Shown here one piece after another: positions 1-7,420 of a stretch of DNA of 43,584 bases. Position numbers and translations under genes: made by a program. The stretch is from NCBI RefSeq assembly GCF_000686565.1, contig NZ_JMKW01000020.1, positions 1-43,584 on the forward strand. Reading direction: 5' to 3'. Position 1 is the stretch's first letter. Each line of letters opens with the position of its first letter. Origin of the DNA: Helicobacter bilis ATCC 51630 (lineage in GTDB: Bacteria; Campylobacterota; Campylobacteria; Campylobacterales; Helicobacteraceae). Under the pieces are notes generated by a model, which saw only the letters and a program-made list of their open reading frames with translations, ran no database searches and was not told the DNA's origin.

Positions 1-273
1 AAAGTCTTTTAATATTGTTGCTATATAGATTCTAGCTTTGAGTTTATCTGCTAGGGCTGTGTATATTGGATTCCTATCAAACAAATTTTCTGCAAATAAG
101 ATTCTATGAATGATTTTTTCATTAAAGGTTTGTGGATTTTTAAAGTCTGGTGTATAGCCAAAGATTTTTTTATGTCTGTATATGAAGTATTCTTCATCAC
201 TCATTTTTGATTCTTTCCTTGCTTGATAGTTTTTATACCAAGAAGTTTTTCTTATAAGTTTTCGTAATCCCAT
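1..273 (-). CDS. TupA-like ATP-grasp protein, 5' end only
   Basis: The first 91 codons of a gene that runs off the left edge. ATG at 273-271 is preceded by AAGGAT at a good distance. The reading contains PQTFNEKI, then DRNPIYTALADKLKAR, which is the characteristic start of TupA-like ATP-grasp proteins (NEK, then a D-rich NPLYT-LaDK motif). These proteins are associated with surface polysaccharide or teichuronopeptide assembly. The ATP-binding and catalytic parts lie outside the window, so the exact substrate cannot be judged. An extended -10 (TGCTATAAT on the minus strand) lies about 50 bp upstream. The assignment rests on this N-terminal signature only. Confidence 0.7.
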   Translation of the reverse strand, partial: MGLRKLIRKTSWYKNYQARKESKMSDEEYFIYRHKKIFGYTPDFKNPQTFNEKIIHRILFAENLFDRNPIYTALADKLKARIYIATILKDF

Positions 274-319
274 GTGTATCCTTTTGTGTTAATTTGTGGT
301 TTTTTGTGAAGTGTGGGGT

Positions 320-328
320 ATTATAGCA
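320..328 (-). promoter_or_regulatory. Probable extended -10 of the TupA-like gene
   Basis: The minus strand reads TGCTATAAT here, a perfect Helicobacter-type extended -10 (TGn-TATAAT) about 47 bp before the start codon. No clear -35 is seen, which is usual for sigma-80 promoters in this group. Confidence 0.5.
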
Positions 329-507
329 TAAAGTTTTGTGTTAATTGTGTTTTTGGGATTTTGTAAGAATCTAAGTTGCGTTTTTTGCTATTAAGCATTA
401 AGTATTTAAAACACTATACACACAATAATAAAAAGCAATATGCACTAATCCTAGAACACATTATTTTCAATAAAACCCAATAAATACCAAATAAATACTT
501 AGTTTTT

Positions 508-516
508 TGCTATAAT
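508..516 (+). promoter_or_regulatory. Probable extended -10 of the META-domain gene
   Basis: TGCTATAAT ends about 48 bp before the ATG at 565. AAGGAG at 553-558 is the ribosome binding site, so promoter, leader and start agree. Confidence 0.5.
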
Positions 517-564
517 CATGGCTTTATTTTACGCAGAATGATAAACTGCAAGTAAGGAGACCAT

Positions 565-1038
565 ATGAAAACTAGCACAAAACTAATGGCAAAGACAGCG
601 TTGATAGCAGGCTTATGTGTGCCTATAACACTATTAGCAAATGGAGATATGATGCATATGAATACACAAAGTATAGGGCAAAAAGGTGGCGTAGTAGTGA
701 ATCTTATAGGCGATTGGCGTGTGAGTCTTATTGAAATAGATGGTGCATTTACTCGTGTGCCAGAGCAGGCAGAGGGTGTATCTATGCAGATTAGTAGCAA
801 TCAAATAGCAGGTATCGCAGGTTGTAATAACTTTATGTCGCCCTACACTCTCTCTGCAAATAAGCAGCAAATTACAATTAGTGAAGGTGCAAGCACGAGA
901 AAAATGTGTCATCCAGAAGAAGTTATGCGTTTTGAAGATTCTTTCTTGCGTTTATTAAATGGCACATTTATGATTGAGAAAAACTTTGAGGGCATTACGT
1001 TTGTGCGTGATAATGTGAAAATCTATCTTGTGAAATAG
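565..1038 (+). CDS. Secreted META-domain (HslJ-like) protein
   Basis: 157 aa. Residues 1-25 form a signal peptide (basic start, hydrophobic core, LLANG end), so the product is exported. The rest is a single META/HslJ domain: LIGDWRV opens it, the family hallmark GIAGCNNFMSPY follows near residue 84, and the STRKMCHPEEVMRFEDSFLRLL stretch near 110-131 is the usual second signature with a conserved Cys and Glu. The two cysteines (in GCNN and KMC) could pair in the periplasm. META proteins are linked to stress and to outer-membrane or motility phenotypes in various bacteria, but no biochemical role is established. It has its own promoter and an AAGGAG site and appears monocistronic. Confidence 0.8.
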   Translation: MKTSTKLMAKTALIAGLCVPITLLANGDMMHMNTQSIGQKGGVVVNLIGDWRVSLIEIDGAFTRVPEQAEGVSMQISSNQIAGIAGCNNFMSPYTLSANKQQITISEGASTRKMCHPEEVMRFEDSFLRLLNGTFMIEKNFEGITFVRDNVKIYLVK

Positions 1039-1145
1039 GCATTCGTATATAATAATCTTATGGCTTTCTGACACATATTTACAATGCTTTTTAAATGTGA
1101 TAATGTTGTATTATTAAACTTAGCTAGGTAATAAAGGAAGTCATT

Positions 1146-1397
1146 ATGCAAAATTTAGAAACACCATGTTTTAAACCTCCATTGCCATCACATGTATCAA
1201 ATGCGATATATCATAATTGCAAATAATTTACTATACATGTTTCATGGATTCTAGATTCTATACATCTTGCACACCAAAGCCCTGCACCCGCCCAAGTGGT
1301 TGGGAATCTAGATTCTAAAAATTACGCCCCAAACCCCGCAGCCCACCCAAATTCAGCACAGAATCTAGAAACTCTATTTTTACACCCTAAATCCTAG
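1146..1397 (+). pseudogene. Small repeat-derived ORF broken by one stop
   Basis: ATG at 1146 follows AAGGAAG. It opens a 26-codon frame (starts MQNLETPCFKPP) that ends in TAA at 1224-1226. The same frame then stays open to TAG at 1395-1397 and reads [14 protein letters not shown] and QNLETLFLHPKS. This second part corresponds in frame to a segment inside the giant guaA (around residues 650-676). I read it as a decayed copy of a translated dispersed repeat. The first 26 codons could still be expressed as a small peptide. No family is recognised. Confidence 0.4.
1247..1370. repeat. Dispersed repeat, intergenic copy
   Basis: Units of GAATCTAGATTC-type palindromes (1247-1260, 1304-1315, variant at 1361-1370) are separated by about 45 bp of C-rich sequence containing CCCTGCACCCGCCCAAGTGG. 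The segment around 1252-1316 is nearly identical to the reverse complement of about 25198-25262, inside the guaA coding region. Confidence 0.85.
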
Positions 1398-1522
1398 CCT
1401 ACTTAAGTGTAACTACAGATTTGCGAGTGCATGGATTTAATTATTTTTTATCATAAGCATTGCAAATCACTCAAAAAATACAAAAAGATTCATAGAACAC
1501 TAATCTCACATATTACTTATCA

Positions 1523-2725
1523 TTAGCGGCAATTGAGACTTTTTAGAATTTCTCCACTAAATCCATCTTTTTGTAAATATTGCACAATCTCTTCTTCATA
1601 GAGTGGGGCGGCAAGTATAATACACTCAATATCTTCATAAGTTTCCTTGCATGGCTTTGCTACAACTATCTTGGAGTTTTGTAGATATTTGCCATGTTTT
1701 CTTGTATCTAGGTCATAACAGCATACAATTTTTACTCTATTCTCTAAAGTAAGAAAACTTAATAAAGAATTTCCATGCGCACCAGCTCCATATAATGCTA
1801 TGCGTTTATACTTCGAGATTGCGATATTAAGCTTTTGTATCGCATTTTGCATTATCGTATATGTATTTTTGGGTAGCATGGCTGGTGTGTAGTCTTTTAC
1901 ATTTTGTGGTGCTTTCTTCTTAAAAAATAGTCCTAAATGCTGATTTCTATAAAGCATAAGCGTGTCGATATGCTCACACCCCATTGCATTAAAAATATTA
2001 ATCAATGTAGATTGTTGATAATATCCGCAATGATCATGAAAGATTTCATAGAATCTTGCATTTTCAAAAAACTCTCTTATATTAGGCACTTCTACATAGA
2101 TGATACCATCTTGTGCGATTAGCTTTACCACATCTTCTAAAAACTCTCGTGGTGTATCAATGTGTTCTAGCAAATGTCTAAAGACAATGCAGTGAATTTC
2201 GTGCTTAATGTGTTTTTGCATAGAAGCTAAATTAAAAAAATCTTGTATGTGTAAGTGATTTGTAGTTTTTGCAAACTCAAGGGATACAAGAGATGGGTCA
2301 ATGGTGTATAAAAATTCACAATATTTTGCAAGCTCCATGGCTAAATCGCCACTTCCGGGGGCTATCTCAATGAGATTTACCCCCCCCCCCCCCATAGTAG
2401 TAGCACCATTAATAGCGGCACAATGCGATATAATGGCATTTTTAATATTCTGTATAGAAGTATTCATAGAAGTTGAAACAATTTTTCTCGACATATAGCC
2501 ACTTTTTTGATACTCTTTCCACATAGATTCCCTATCAAAACTTGCGTTAAAGACAAAGCCGCATTCAAAGCATTGCACTAAATCCATCTTAGCCTTACCA
2601 CATGCATAATCATCGTTCGTGCAATCTGTGGCGACTGAATCTAATCTGCCACATGACACAAAAGTATTGTGATGGCTAAAAATAGGTTGAAATTGAGAAT
2701 TTTTGAAACACATTGGACATTTCAT
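1523..2725 (-). CDS. Class I SAM-dependent (sugar-type C-) methyltransferase, phase-variable
   Basis: 400 aa from the ATG at 2725, preferred over an upstream ATG at 2761 because AAGGAA lies directly before it. Three parts are visible. First, an N-terminal zinc-ribbon-like segment (CPMC at 3-6, CFEC near 52-55), as in Methyltransf_13. Second, a Rossmann methyltransferase core with motif I EIAPGSGD at about 120-127. Third, a C-terminal domain beginning RIALYGAGAHGNSLL, typical of sugar C-methyltransferases (NovU/TylCIII type, Methyltransf_14). The substrate is probably a nucleotide-linked sugar for LPS, capsule or glycan; this is inferred from the family. The codons for residues 112-115 lie in a run of 14 G. 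Loss of one G puts TAA directly after the tract, and gain of one gives TGA five codons on. The present length is in frame (ON). Confidence 0.85.
   Translation of the reverse strand: MKCPMCFKNSQFQPIFSHHNTFVSCGRLDSVATDCTNDDYACGKAKMDLVQCFECGFVFNASFDRESMWKEYQKSGYMSRKIVSTSMNTSIQNIKNAIISHCAAINGATTMGGGGVNLIEIAPGSGDLAMELAKYCEFLYTIDPSLVSLEFAKTTNHLHIQDFFNLASMQKHIKHEIHCIVFRHLLEHIDTPREFLEDVVKLIAQDGIIYVEVPNIREFFENARFYEIFHDHCGYYQQSTLINIFNAMGCEHIDTLMLYRNQHLGLFFKKKAPQNVKDYTPAMLPKNTYTIMQNAIQKLNIAISKYKRIALYGAGAHGNSLLSFLTLENRVKIVCCYDLDTRKHGKYLQNSKIVVAKPCKETYEDIECIILAAPLYEEEIVQYLQKDGFSGEILKSLNCR
2380..2393. repeat. 14-bp poly-C/poly-G tract (phase-variation switch)
   Basis: Fourteen consecutive C on the plus strand (G on the coding strand) inside the methyltransferase gene, upstream of SAM motif I. 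Long G/C homopolymers are the standard slipped-strand switches of Helicobacter and Campylobacter surface-modification genes. Confidence 0.9.
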
Positions 2726-2962
2726 GTTATTTCCTTGTATTGAAATCGATTGCATATACACTACACAATACTGCCAAGCATTATAGTTATACTTTGTGCG
2801 GTTTGTATAAATGACTTATTTTATCGCTTGGGCTTAAAGTGGAATCCGATAAAAACATTATAACAATACTTCAAAACACAGCACAAACATTACTTTTTTT
2901 CTATTTTTGTTTATTGTATGGATTTTTCGTAACATTTTTGTTTAAAAGTTTATTTTTTTGTT

Positions 2963-2968
2963 TATACT
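2963..2968 (+). promoter_or_regulatory. Probable -10 of lctP
   Basis: TATACT lies 36 bp before the ATG at 3005, within a T-rich stretch. The RBS-like GAAGGA at 2993-2998 follows. Confidence 0.4.
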
Positions 2969-3004
2969 CATAAAAGTTTGCAATTTTAGATTGAAGGACT
3001 AGTT

Positions 3005-4672
3005 ATGAATGAAGTGGTTGAAGCAGGACAATGGATACAAAACTACACGCCAGTTGCTGATAATATTTGGCTAAGTGGTTTTGTAGCATTGTTACCTATT
3101 TTATTGTTTTTGGCATGTCTTGTATGGTTTAAGTTAAAGGGTTGGCTTGCTGCAAGTCTTACCGTTGGGCTTAGTGCGATTATTGCCTTTGCTGTGTATG
3201 GTATGCCTTTAAATATGGTGGCTATGAGTTTCGTGCAAGGGTTTTTGATGGGGCTTTGGCCTATTGCGTGGATTATTATCGCTGCGATATTTTTGTATAA
3301 AATCGCTGTGAAGACTGGCTATTTTGAGATTCTAAAAGAGAGCGTAATCGCTGTTACACCAGACCAAAGATTGCAAGTTATTTTAATCGCATTTTGCTTT
3401 GGTGCGTTTTTAGAGGGTGCTATTGGCTTTGGTGGTCCTGTGGCTATTACTGCGGCATTACTTGTTGGCTTAGGGCTTCGTCCTTTATATGCGGCAGGTT
3501 TATGTATGATTGCAAATACTGCACCAGTTGCCTTTGGGGCGGTTGGGATTCCAATCACTGCACTTGCAAAGGCAGTAGGACTTGATGCAGGTGATATTGC
3601 GGCTATGGTGGGGAGAATGCTTCCACCTTTAACGCTTTTTGTGCCATTTTTCATTGTATTTCTTATGAGTGGATTTAAGGGGGTGAAAGAGACTTTTCCA
3701 GCAGTTTTTGTAGCGGCAGTAACTTTTGCAGGTGTGCAGTATTGGAGTTCTAATCACTTAGGACCAGAATTGCCTGATATTATCTCTGCTATTGCGGCGA
3801 TTGGGGTTACTTCTGTATTCTTAAAGTTTTGGCAACCAGCAAATATTGAAAGAGCTGAAAATAACACAGAATCTAGCATTGTCGCAAAGCAGTATCCACT
3901 CTCGCAAATAATTCTTGCGTGGATGCCTTTTATCCTTTTGGTTCTTACAATCGGCTTGTGGCAAATGCCATTTTTTGCAGATTTATTTAAACCCGGAAAT
4001 GCACTAGCTAGCACAAATATTGTATGGACTATACCCGGTCTTGATCAGCTTATTATACAGCAAACTCCTATTGTTGCAAACCCAACAGCACTTGGGGCAG
4101 ATTGGAAATGGCTTATTATCCAGAATCCGGGCACTGCAATCTTACTTGCTGCATTACTTAGCATTATCGTGCTTCGTGCGAATGCGACACAAGTTATAGA
4201 ATCTGCAAGTGAGACTATTAAAGAAATGTCTATCCCAGTGCTTACCATTGGACTTGTATTAGCCTTTGCTATCATCTCTAAAAATAGCGGTCAAGCCGCT
4301 ACAATGGGATTAGCCCTAGCTCACACTGGCTCACTCTTCCCATTCTTCTCACCTTTTATTGGTTGGGTAGGGGTATTCTTAACCGGTAGTGATACAAGCT
4401 CTAATCTACTCTTTGGTCCATTGCAGCAAGTTACTGCTAAAGCCCTTGATATGCCTGAAGTGCTTTTCATGGCAGCAAATACGGTTGGCGGTGTCGTAGG
4501 TAAGATGATAAGCCCACAAAGCATAGCTATCGCATGTGCTGCGGTAGGTCTTGTAGGTAGGGAATCTGAACTCTTTAGATTCACCCTTAAATATTCTCTT
4601 GGCTTTGTTGTATTCATTGGTATTTGGACTGCGATTATTGCATATATAATACCGGGCATTATTGTCGGCTAA
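3005..4672 (+). CDS. lctP: L-lactate permease (LctP family)
   Basis: 555 aa, full family length, strongly hydrophobic with about 12-14 membrane segments in the inner membrane. Conserved stretches include GFLMGLWPIAWIIIAAIFLYK, the ALEGAIGFGGP-like segment (here FLEGAIGFGGPVAI), ANTAPVAFGAVGIP, and near the C-terminus FLTGSDTSSNLLFG followed by GGVVGKMISPQS. LctP proteins import L- or D-lactate with protons, and lactate is a major respiratory substrate for Helicobacter. Only one copy is seen here, whereas H. pylori carries two adjacent paralogues. It is preceded by its own promoter and followed by a strong hairpin, so it is probably transcribed alone. Confidence 0.95.
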   Translation: MNEVVEAGQWIQNYTPVADNIWLSGFVALLPILLFLACLVWFKLKGWLAASLTVGLSAIIAFAVYGMPLNMVAMSFVQGFLMGLWPIAWIIIAAIFLYKIAVKTGYFEILKESVIAVTPDQRLQVILIAFCFGAFLEGAIGFGGPVAITAALLVGLGLRPLYAAGLCMIANTAPVAFGAVGIPITALAKAVGLDAGDIAAMVGRMLPPLTLFVPFFIVFLMSGFKGVKETFPAVFVAAVTFAGVQYWSSNHLGPELPDIISAIAAIGVTSVFLKFWQPANIERAENNTESSIVAKQYPLSQIILAWMPFILLVLTIGLWQMPFFADLFKPGNALASTNIVWTIPGLDQLIIQQTPIVANPTALGADWKWLIIQNPGTAILLAALLSIIVLRANATQVIESASETIKEMSIPVLTIGLVLAFAIISKNSGQAATMGLALAHTGSLFPFFSPFIGWVGVFLTGSDTSSNLLFGPLQQVTAKALDMPEVLFMAANTVGGVVGKMISPQSIAIACAAVGLVGRESELFRFTLKYSLGFVVFIGIWTAIIAYIIPGIIVG

Positions 4673-4742
4673 ATCCCTTGTATTTTACGCTTAGACTTTA
4701 TATAGTCTTTGTAAAAAGCAAGCAAAAGATTCTAAAAAAGCA

Positions 4743-4780
4743 GTATTTTTTGAAATATAAGGTATCATTTCAAAAAATAC
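4743..4780. terminator. 14-bp perfect hairpin between lctP and lptB
   Basis: GTATTTTTTGAAAT and its exact complement are separated by a 10-nt loop. The second arm ends 16 bp before the lptB start. It may terminate lctP transcription or structure the lptB leader; no U-run follows, so termination is uncertain. A weaker AGACT/AGTCT hairpin sits at 4693-4708. Confidence 0.45.
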
Positions 4781-4796
4781 ATAGCAAAGAAACTAC

Positions 4797-5519
4797 ATGA
4801 GTGTATTAAAAGCAGAAAATCTAAGTAAATCTATCAAAAAAACAAGAATTGTAGAAAGCATTACACTTGAAGTGCATAGCGGTGAGGTCGTTGGTTTGCT
4901 TGGTCCAAATGGTGCGGGTAAAACAACGACTTTTTATATGATTTGCGGCTTGCTTGAGCCAAGTGGTGGCAAGGTGTTTTTAGATAATAATGATATTTCT
5001 GCAAAGCCCCTACATGAGAGAAGTCATTTAGGCATTGGCTATTTGCCACAAGAATCTAGCATTTTTAAGGATTTAAGTGTAGAAGATAATCTTTTATTAG
5101 CCGCTCAAAGTGCCTTTAAAAGCAAAAAAGAGCAAGAAAATCGCATTGAAGTCATGCTAGAAGCCTTTAATATTGAAACAATCAGGGATAGAAAGGGCGT
5201 AAGCCTTAGTGGTGGCGAGAGAAGACGCGTAGAGATTGCCAGGGCTTTGATTAAGAATCCTAAGTTTATTTTGCTTGATGAGCCATTTGCTGGTGTAGAT
5301 CCTATCGCTGTGCTTGACATTCAAAAGATTATACAAACTTTAGTGGAAATGGATATTGGCGTATTAATCACTGATCATAATGTCCGCGAGACACTTGGTG
5401 TATGCCATCGTGCTTATGTGATTAAAAGCGGTGCGTTATTTGCAAGTGGCAAGGCCGAAGAGATTTATGAGAATCCTTTGGTTAGAAAATACTATTTAGG
5501 CGAAAATTTTAAAGCATAA
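4797..5519 (+). CDS. lptB: LPS export ABC transporter ATP-binding protein
   Basis: 240 aa ABC ATPase of exactly LptB size. Walker A GPNGAGKT is at 36-43, the Q-loop is in YLPQESSIF, the signature is SLSGGERRR, Walker B is [10 protein letters not shown], and the switch His is in [11 protein letters not shown]. The [10 protein letters not shown] and TDHNVRETL wording is diagnostic for LptB. With LptFG it powers extraction of LPS from the inner membrane toward the Lpt bridge. The membrane partners are not in the window. It lies 28 bp upstream of uppS on the same strand, so the two envelope genes are probably cotranscribed. The RBS is weak. Confidence 0.93.
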   Translation: MSVLKAENLSKSIKKTRIVESITLEVHSGEVVGLLGPNGAGKTTTFYMICGLLEPSGGKVFLDNNDISAKPLHERSHLGIGYLPQESSIFKDLSVEDNLLLAAQSAFKSKKEQENRIEVMLEAFNIETIRDRKGVSLSGGERRRVEIARALIKNPKFILLDEPFAGVDPIAVLDIQKIIQTLVEMDIGVLITDHNVRETLGVCHRAYVIKSGALFASGKAEEIYENPLVRKYYLGENFKA

Positions 5520-5547
5520 AGATTCTATAATTAATAAAAGGAAAAAG

Positions 5548-6216
5548 ATGAATGAATTAAGACATTTGGCAGTCGTTATGGATGGCAATAGACGATGGGC
5601 TAGAAAGAATGGAATCTTAGAGAAAATAGGCTATTTGCATGGGGCAAATACGATACAAAAAGTGATTGAAGTCTGCATTGAAGAGGGCATTAAACACTTA
5701 ACACTTTTTGCTTTTAGCACAGAGAATTGGCAGCGACCACAAGAAGAGATTGACTATCTTTTTAAGCTATTGAAAAAATATCTCGATGAAAGCCTTGAGA
5801 GATTCTTAAGTAATGATGTGAGATTTAGAGCGATTGGACAGCTAGACAAACTTAGCCAAGATTTACGCAAAGATATTGCAGACTTTGAAGAGCAAACAAG
5901 ACACTGCAAAACCTTATGTGTGAATGTCGCTATATCTTATGGGGCAAAAGATGAGATTGTGCGTGCGGTTAAAAGAGTGGTGGATAAGAAGTTAGAGATT
6001 ACAGAAGAAAATATCAGTGCAAACCTTGATATTAGCGAAGATGTGGATTTATTACTCCGTGTTGGCAGTGCTTCAAGAATCTCAAACTTTTTATTATGGC
6101 AATGTGCGTATGCAGAGATATTTTTCAGCAAAACACTTTTTCCGGGTTTAACTAAAAAGGAATGCAAAAGAATTATTGATGACTTTAAACAAAGAGAGAG
6201 AACTTTTGGTAAGTGA
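5548..6216 (+). CDS. uppS: Isoprenyl (undecaprenyl diphosphate) synthase
   Basis: 222 aa cis-prenyltransferase that extends farnesyl diphosphate to the C55 lipid carrier for peptidoglycan and O-antigen synthesis. Motif 1 is AVVMDGNRRWA with the catalytic Asp12. The FSTENWQRP motif follows, and the C-terminal DLLLRVGSASRISNFLLWQ and EIFFSKTLFPG segments are all present. One difference is LRVGSASRISNF instead of the more common IRTGGE-RISNF, a conservative variation. AAGGAAAAAG provides the RBS. Its last about 90 bp are duplicated in decayed form at 6984-7070. Confidence 0.93.
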   Translation: MNELRHLAVVMDGNRRWARKNGILEKIGYLHGANTIQKVIEVCIEEGIKHLTLFAFSTENWQRPQEEIDYLFKLLKKYLDESLERFLSNDVRFRAIGQLDKLSQDLRKDIADFEEQTRHCKTLCVNVAISYGAKDEIVRAVKRVVDKKLEITEENISANLDISEDVDLLLRVGSASRISNFLLWQCAYAEIFFSKTLFPGLTKKECKRIIDDFKQRERTFGK

Positions 6217-6623
6217 ATAATTTAACAGATTAAATCAGAGATAAAAGGGGGATAGCTATATTAATTTTCTTGCTATATGACTTCTCTTTATGATTAAGAT
6301 TATATGAATATCATAAATTCTATGAATGAAATAAAAGATTTTAAAGTGGCTAGATTCTAGATTTCATCAGTATGTCGTATTTAGTATATCATAGGATACA
6401 AAAGAATCAAGGCGAGATAAATCGCACCTTGATTCTTTCTTTCAGGGTGTTTGACTTTTCCTAAGAAAAGTTCTACTTCTAAAGGAGGTCTGAAACTTCC
6501 TATCACACTACCCAAGTGCAACATTTAGCATGATAAGCATGTTGTTTAGGTCTAGTAGGCATGTTTCCCCGCCTAAAAGACTATAATGCTAAATAAGAGC
6601 TATTTATCTTGCATAGTCTTATA
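6217..6623. other. Structured intergenic region
   Basis: No convincing gene. It holds a run of inverted repeats: a 12-bp perfect stem at 6401-6438; ACTTTTC/GAAAAGT around 6449-6467; CAACAT/ATGTTG around 6511-6546; TAGGC/GCCTA around 6558-6577; and GACTAT...ATAGTC around 6580-6619. The last is followed by TCTTTT on the minus strand and can terminate the 55-aa ORF that ends at 6624. An unrecognised structured RNA on either strand is possible. Confidence 0.4.
6401..6438. terminator. 12-bp perfect stem, bidirectional terminator-like
   Basis: AAAGAATCAAGG and CCTTGATTCTTT are separated by 14 nt. T-rich flanks exist on both strands (TTCTTTC on plus, TTTTGTATCC on minus). It could end uppS transcription or a minus-strand RNA starting near 6620. 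Confidence 0.55.
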
Positions 6624-6791
6624 TCACCAACTCTCAATACCATATTCACGCACAAGAGCGCCATATCCTTGACTAAGCAGTGCAGTCTTAATTTTCTCAA
6701 ACTCTGCCTTATCTGCTTGATTATGTGTAGCTTTCAATGCTTTTGCCTTTTGTGCTAACTCTCTTGCATGTGCCGCATCTCTAATTGTCAT
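6624..6791 (-). CDS. Small hypothetical protein, 55 aa
   Basis: ATG at 6791 is chosen over an upstream ATG at 6839 because AAGGAG lies directly before it. The product is short, hydrophilic and predicted helical (starts MTIRDAAHARELAQKAKALK, ends YGALVREYGIESW), with an Ala/Lys-rich N-terminal helix. No family is recognised. The 5' leader contains a terminator-like hairpin and, further up, a 12-T run. A hairpin follows the stop codon. These signals make it a more credible gene than its size suggests. Confidence 0.6.
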   Translation of the reverse strand: MTIRDAAHARELAQKAKALKATHNQADKAEFEKIKTALLSQGYGALVREYGIESW

Positions 6792-6807
6792 AATAGACTC
6801 CTTAATT

Positions 6808-6830
6808 AAAAAAATCTGCCAAATCTGGCA
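6808..6830 (-). promoter_or_regulatory. Terminator-like hairpin in the leader of the 55-aa ORF
   Basis: On the minus strand TGCCA-GATT-TGGCA (6817-6830) is followed by an 8-base run of mostly U, only a few bases before AAGGAG. It could act as an attenuator, or as the terminator of an upstream RNA. Confidence 0.4.
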
Positions 6831-6844
6831 TGTCGGCATTCTAC

Positions 6845-6856
6845 AAAAAAAAAAAA
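6845..6856. repeat. 12-bp A/T homopolymer upstream of the 55-aa ORF
   Basis: Twelve consecutive A on the plus strand, about 54 bp before the start codon of the minus-strand small ORF. Promoter-region homopolymers can vary in length and change expression. Confidence 0.6.
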
Positions 6857-6983
6857 CAAGTCAAGCAAAAATATAAATACGATAAATATATCCAATATTA
6901 TCGCGTATTTATTAGCTTATTAACAAATGTCTAGATTCTATTAGTTGTTATGCTGAATGCAATGAAAATATAAGATTCATAGG

Positions 6984-7070
6984 GATATTTTTTAGCAAAA
7001 CAATTTTTCTTGGTTGAACTAAAAAGGAATTATTGAGAACTTTAAACAGAGAATATATCCTTTGGTGAGC
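6984..7070 (+). pseudogene. Decayed duplicate of the 3' end of uppS
   Basis: The sequence from GATATTTTTTAGCAAAACA through CTAAAAAGGA, ACTTTAAACAGAGA and TTTGGTGAGC matches the uppS end (6117-6216) almost base for base, with one 8-base gap and scattered changes. It has no start and no complete frame. It shows an old duplication or an insertion that copied the uppS terminus. Confidence 0.8.
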
Positions 7071-7129
7071 AAAGGATTATAACATTTGGTTTATTGCGAT
7101 TTGACACACTATATAAGAAAGGCTAATTT

Positions 7130-7258
7130 GTGAAACTTTATTGGATAAAAACTGCTATTTCGAATGTTGATATTAACCTAGCAATCTATAAAAAAATAAC
7201 TCTCTCCACCGTTCAAAAACTAATGCAAAAAAGTATCAATACTCACAAAGCCTTATAA
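7130..7258 (+). CDS. Possible 42-aa small protein
   Basis: GTG start with AAAGG 7 nt upstream, reading VKLYWIKTAISNVDIN onward, and a stop inside a terminator-like hairpin (7247-7273). The first residues faintly recall the N-terminus of RelE/ParE toxins, but the protein is too short to be an intact member. It may be a remnant. Low certainty. Confidence 0.25.
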   Translation: MKLYWIKTAISNVDINLAIYKKITLSTVQKLMQKSINTHKAL

Positions 7259-7273
7259 GTGTAGGGCTTTTTT
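7247..7273 (+). terminator. Probable rho-independent terminator
   Basis: AAAGCC pairs with GGCTTT across a 12-nt loop and is followed by a T run. It lies at the end of the 42-codon ORF and upstream of the purB 3' end. Confidence 0.5.
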
Positions 7274-7420
7274 ATGGTGCATATGCTCTACAATTGTAAA
7301 ATAAAATATAAAATCGCTTTTTATATAGCAAAAAATCTTTTAAACGACTATATGCTGTATTCCCGTTTTTCCAACAAAAAGCTCTAAAACCACTTGCATT
7401 TTTATCCTTTTTCTTAGTCT

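Noticed and set aside
1247-1370. Palindromes with about 45-bp spacers as a mini CRISPR array
   Set aside because: The spacers resemble one another, the palindromes are only 12-14 bp, no cas genes are present, and the block is shared with a coding copy in guaA.
3319-4659. Several antisense frames of 60-110 codons opposite lctP
   Set aside because: They mirror the codon pattern of the permease gene, lack ribosome binding sites and show no domain wording.
6401-6623. tmRNA, RNase P RNA or SRP RNA
   Set aside because: None of the conserved sequence blocks I know (tag ORF and 3' CCA, P4 boxes, GGAAGCAGC-type tetraloop region) could be found.
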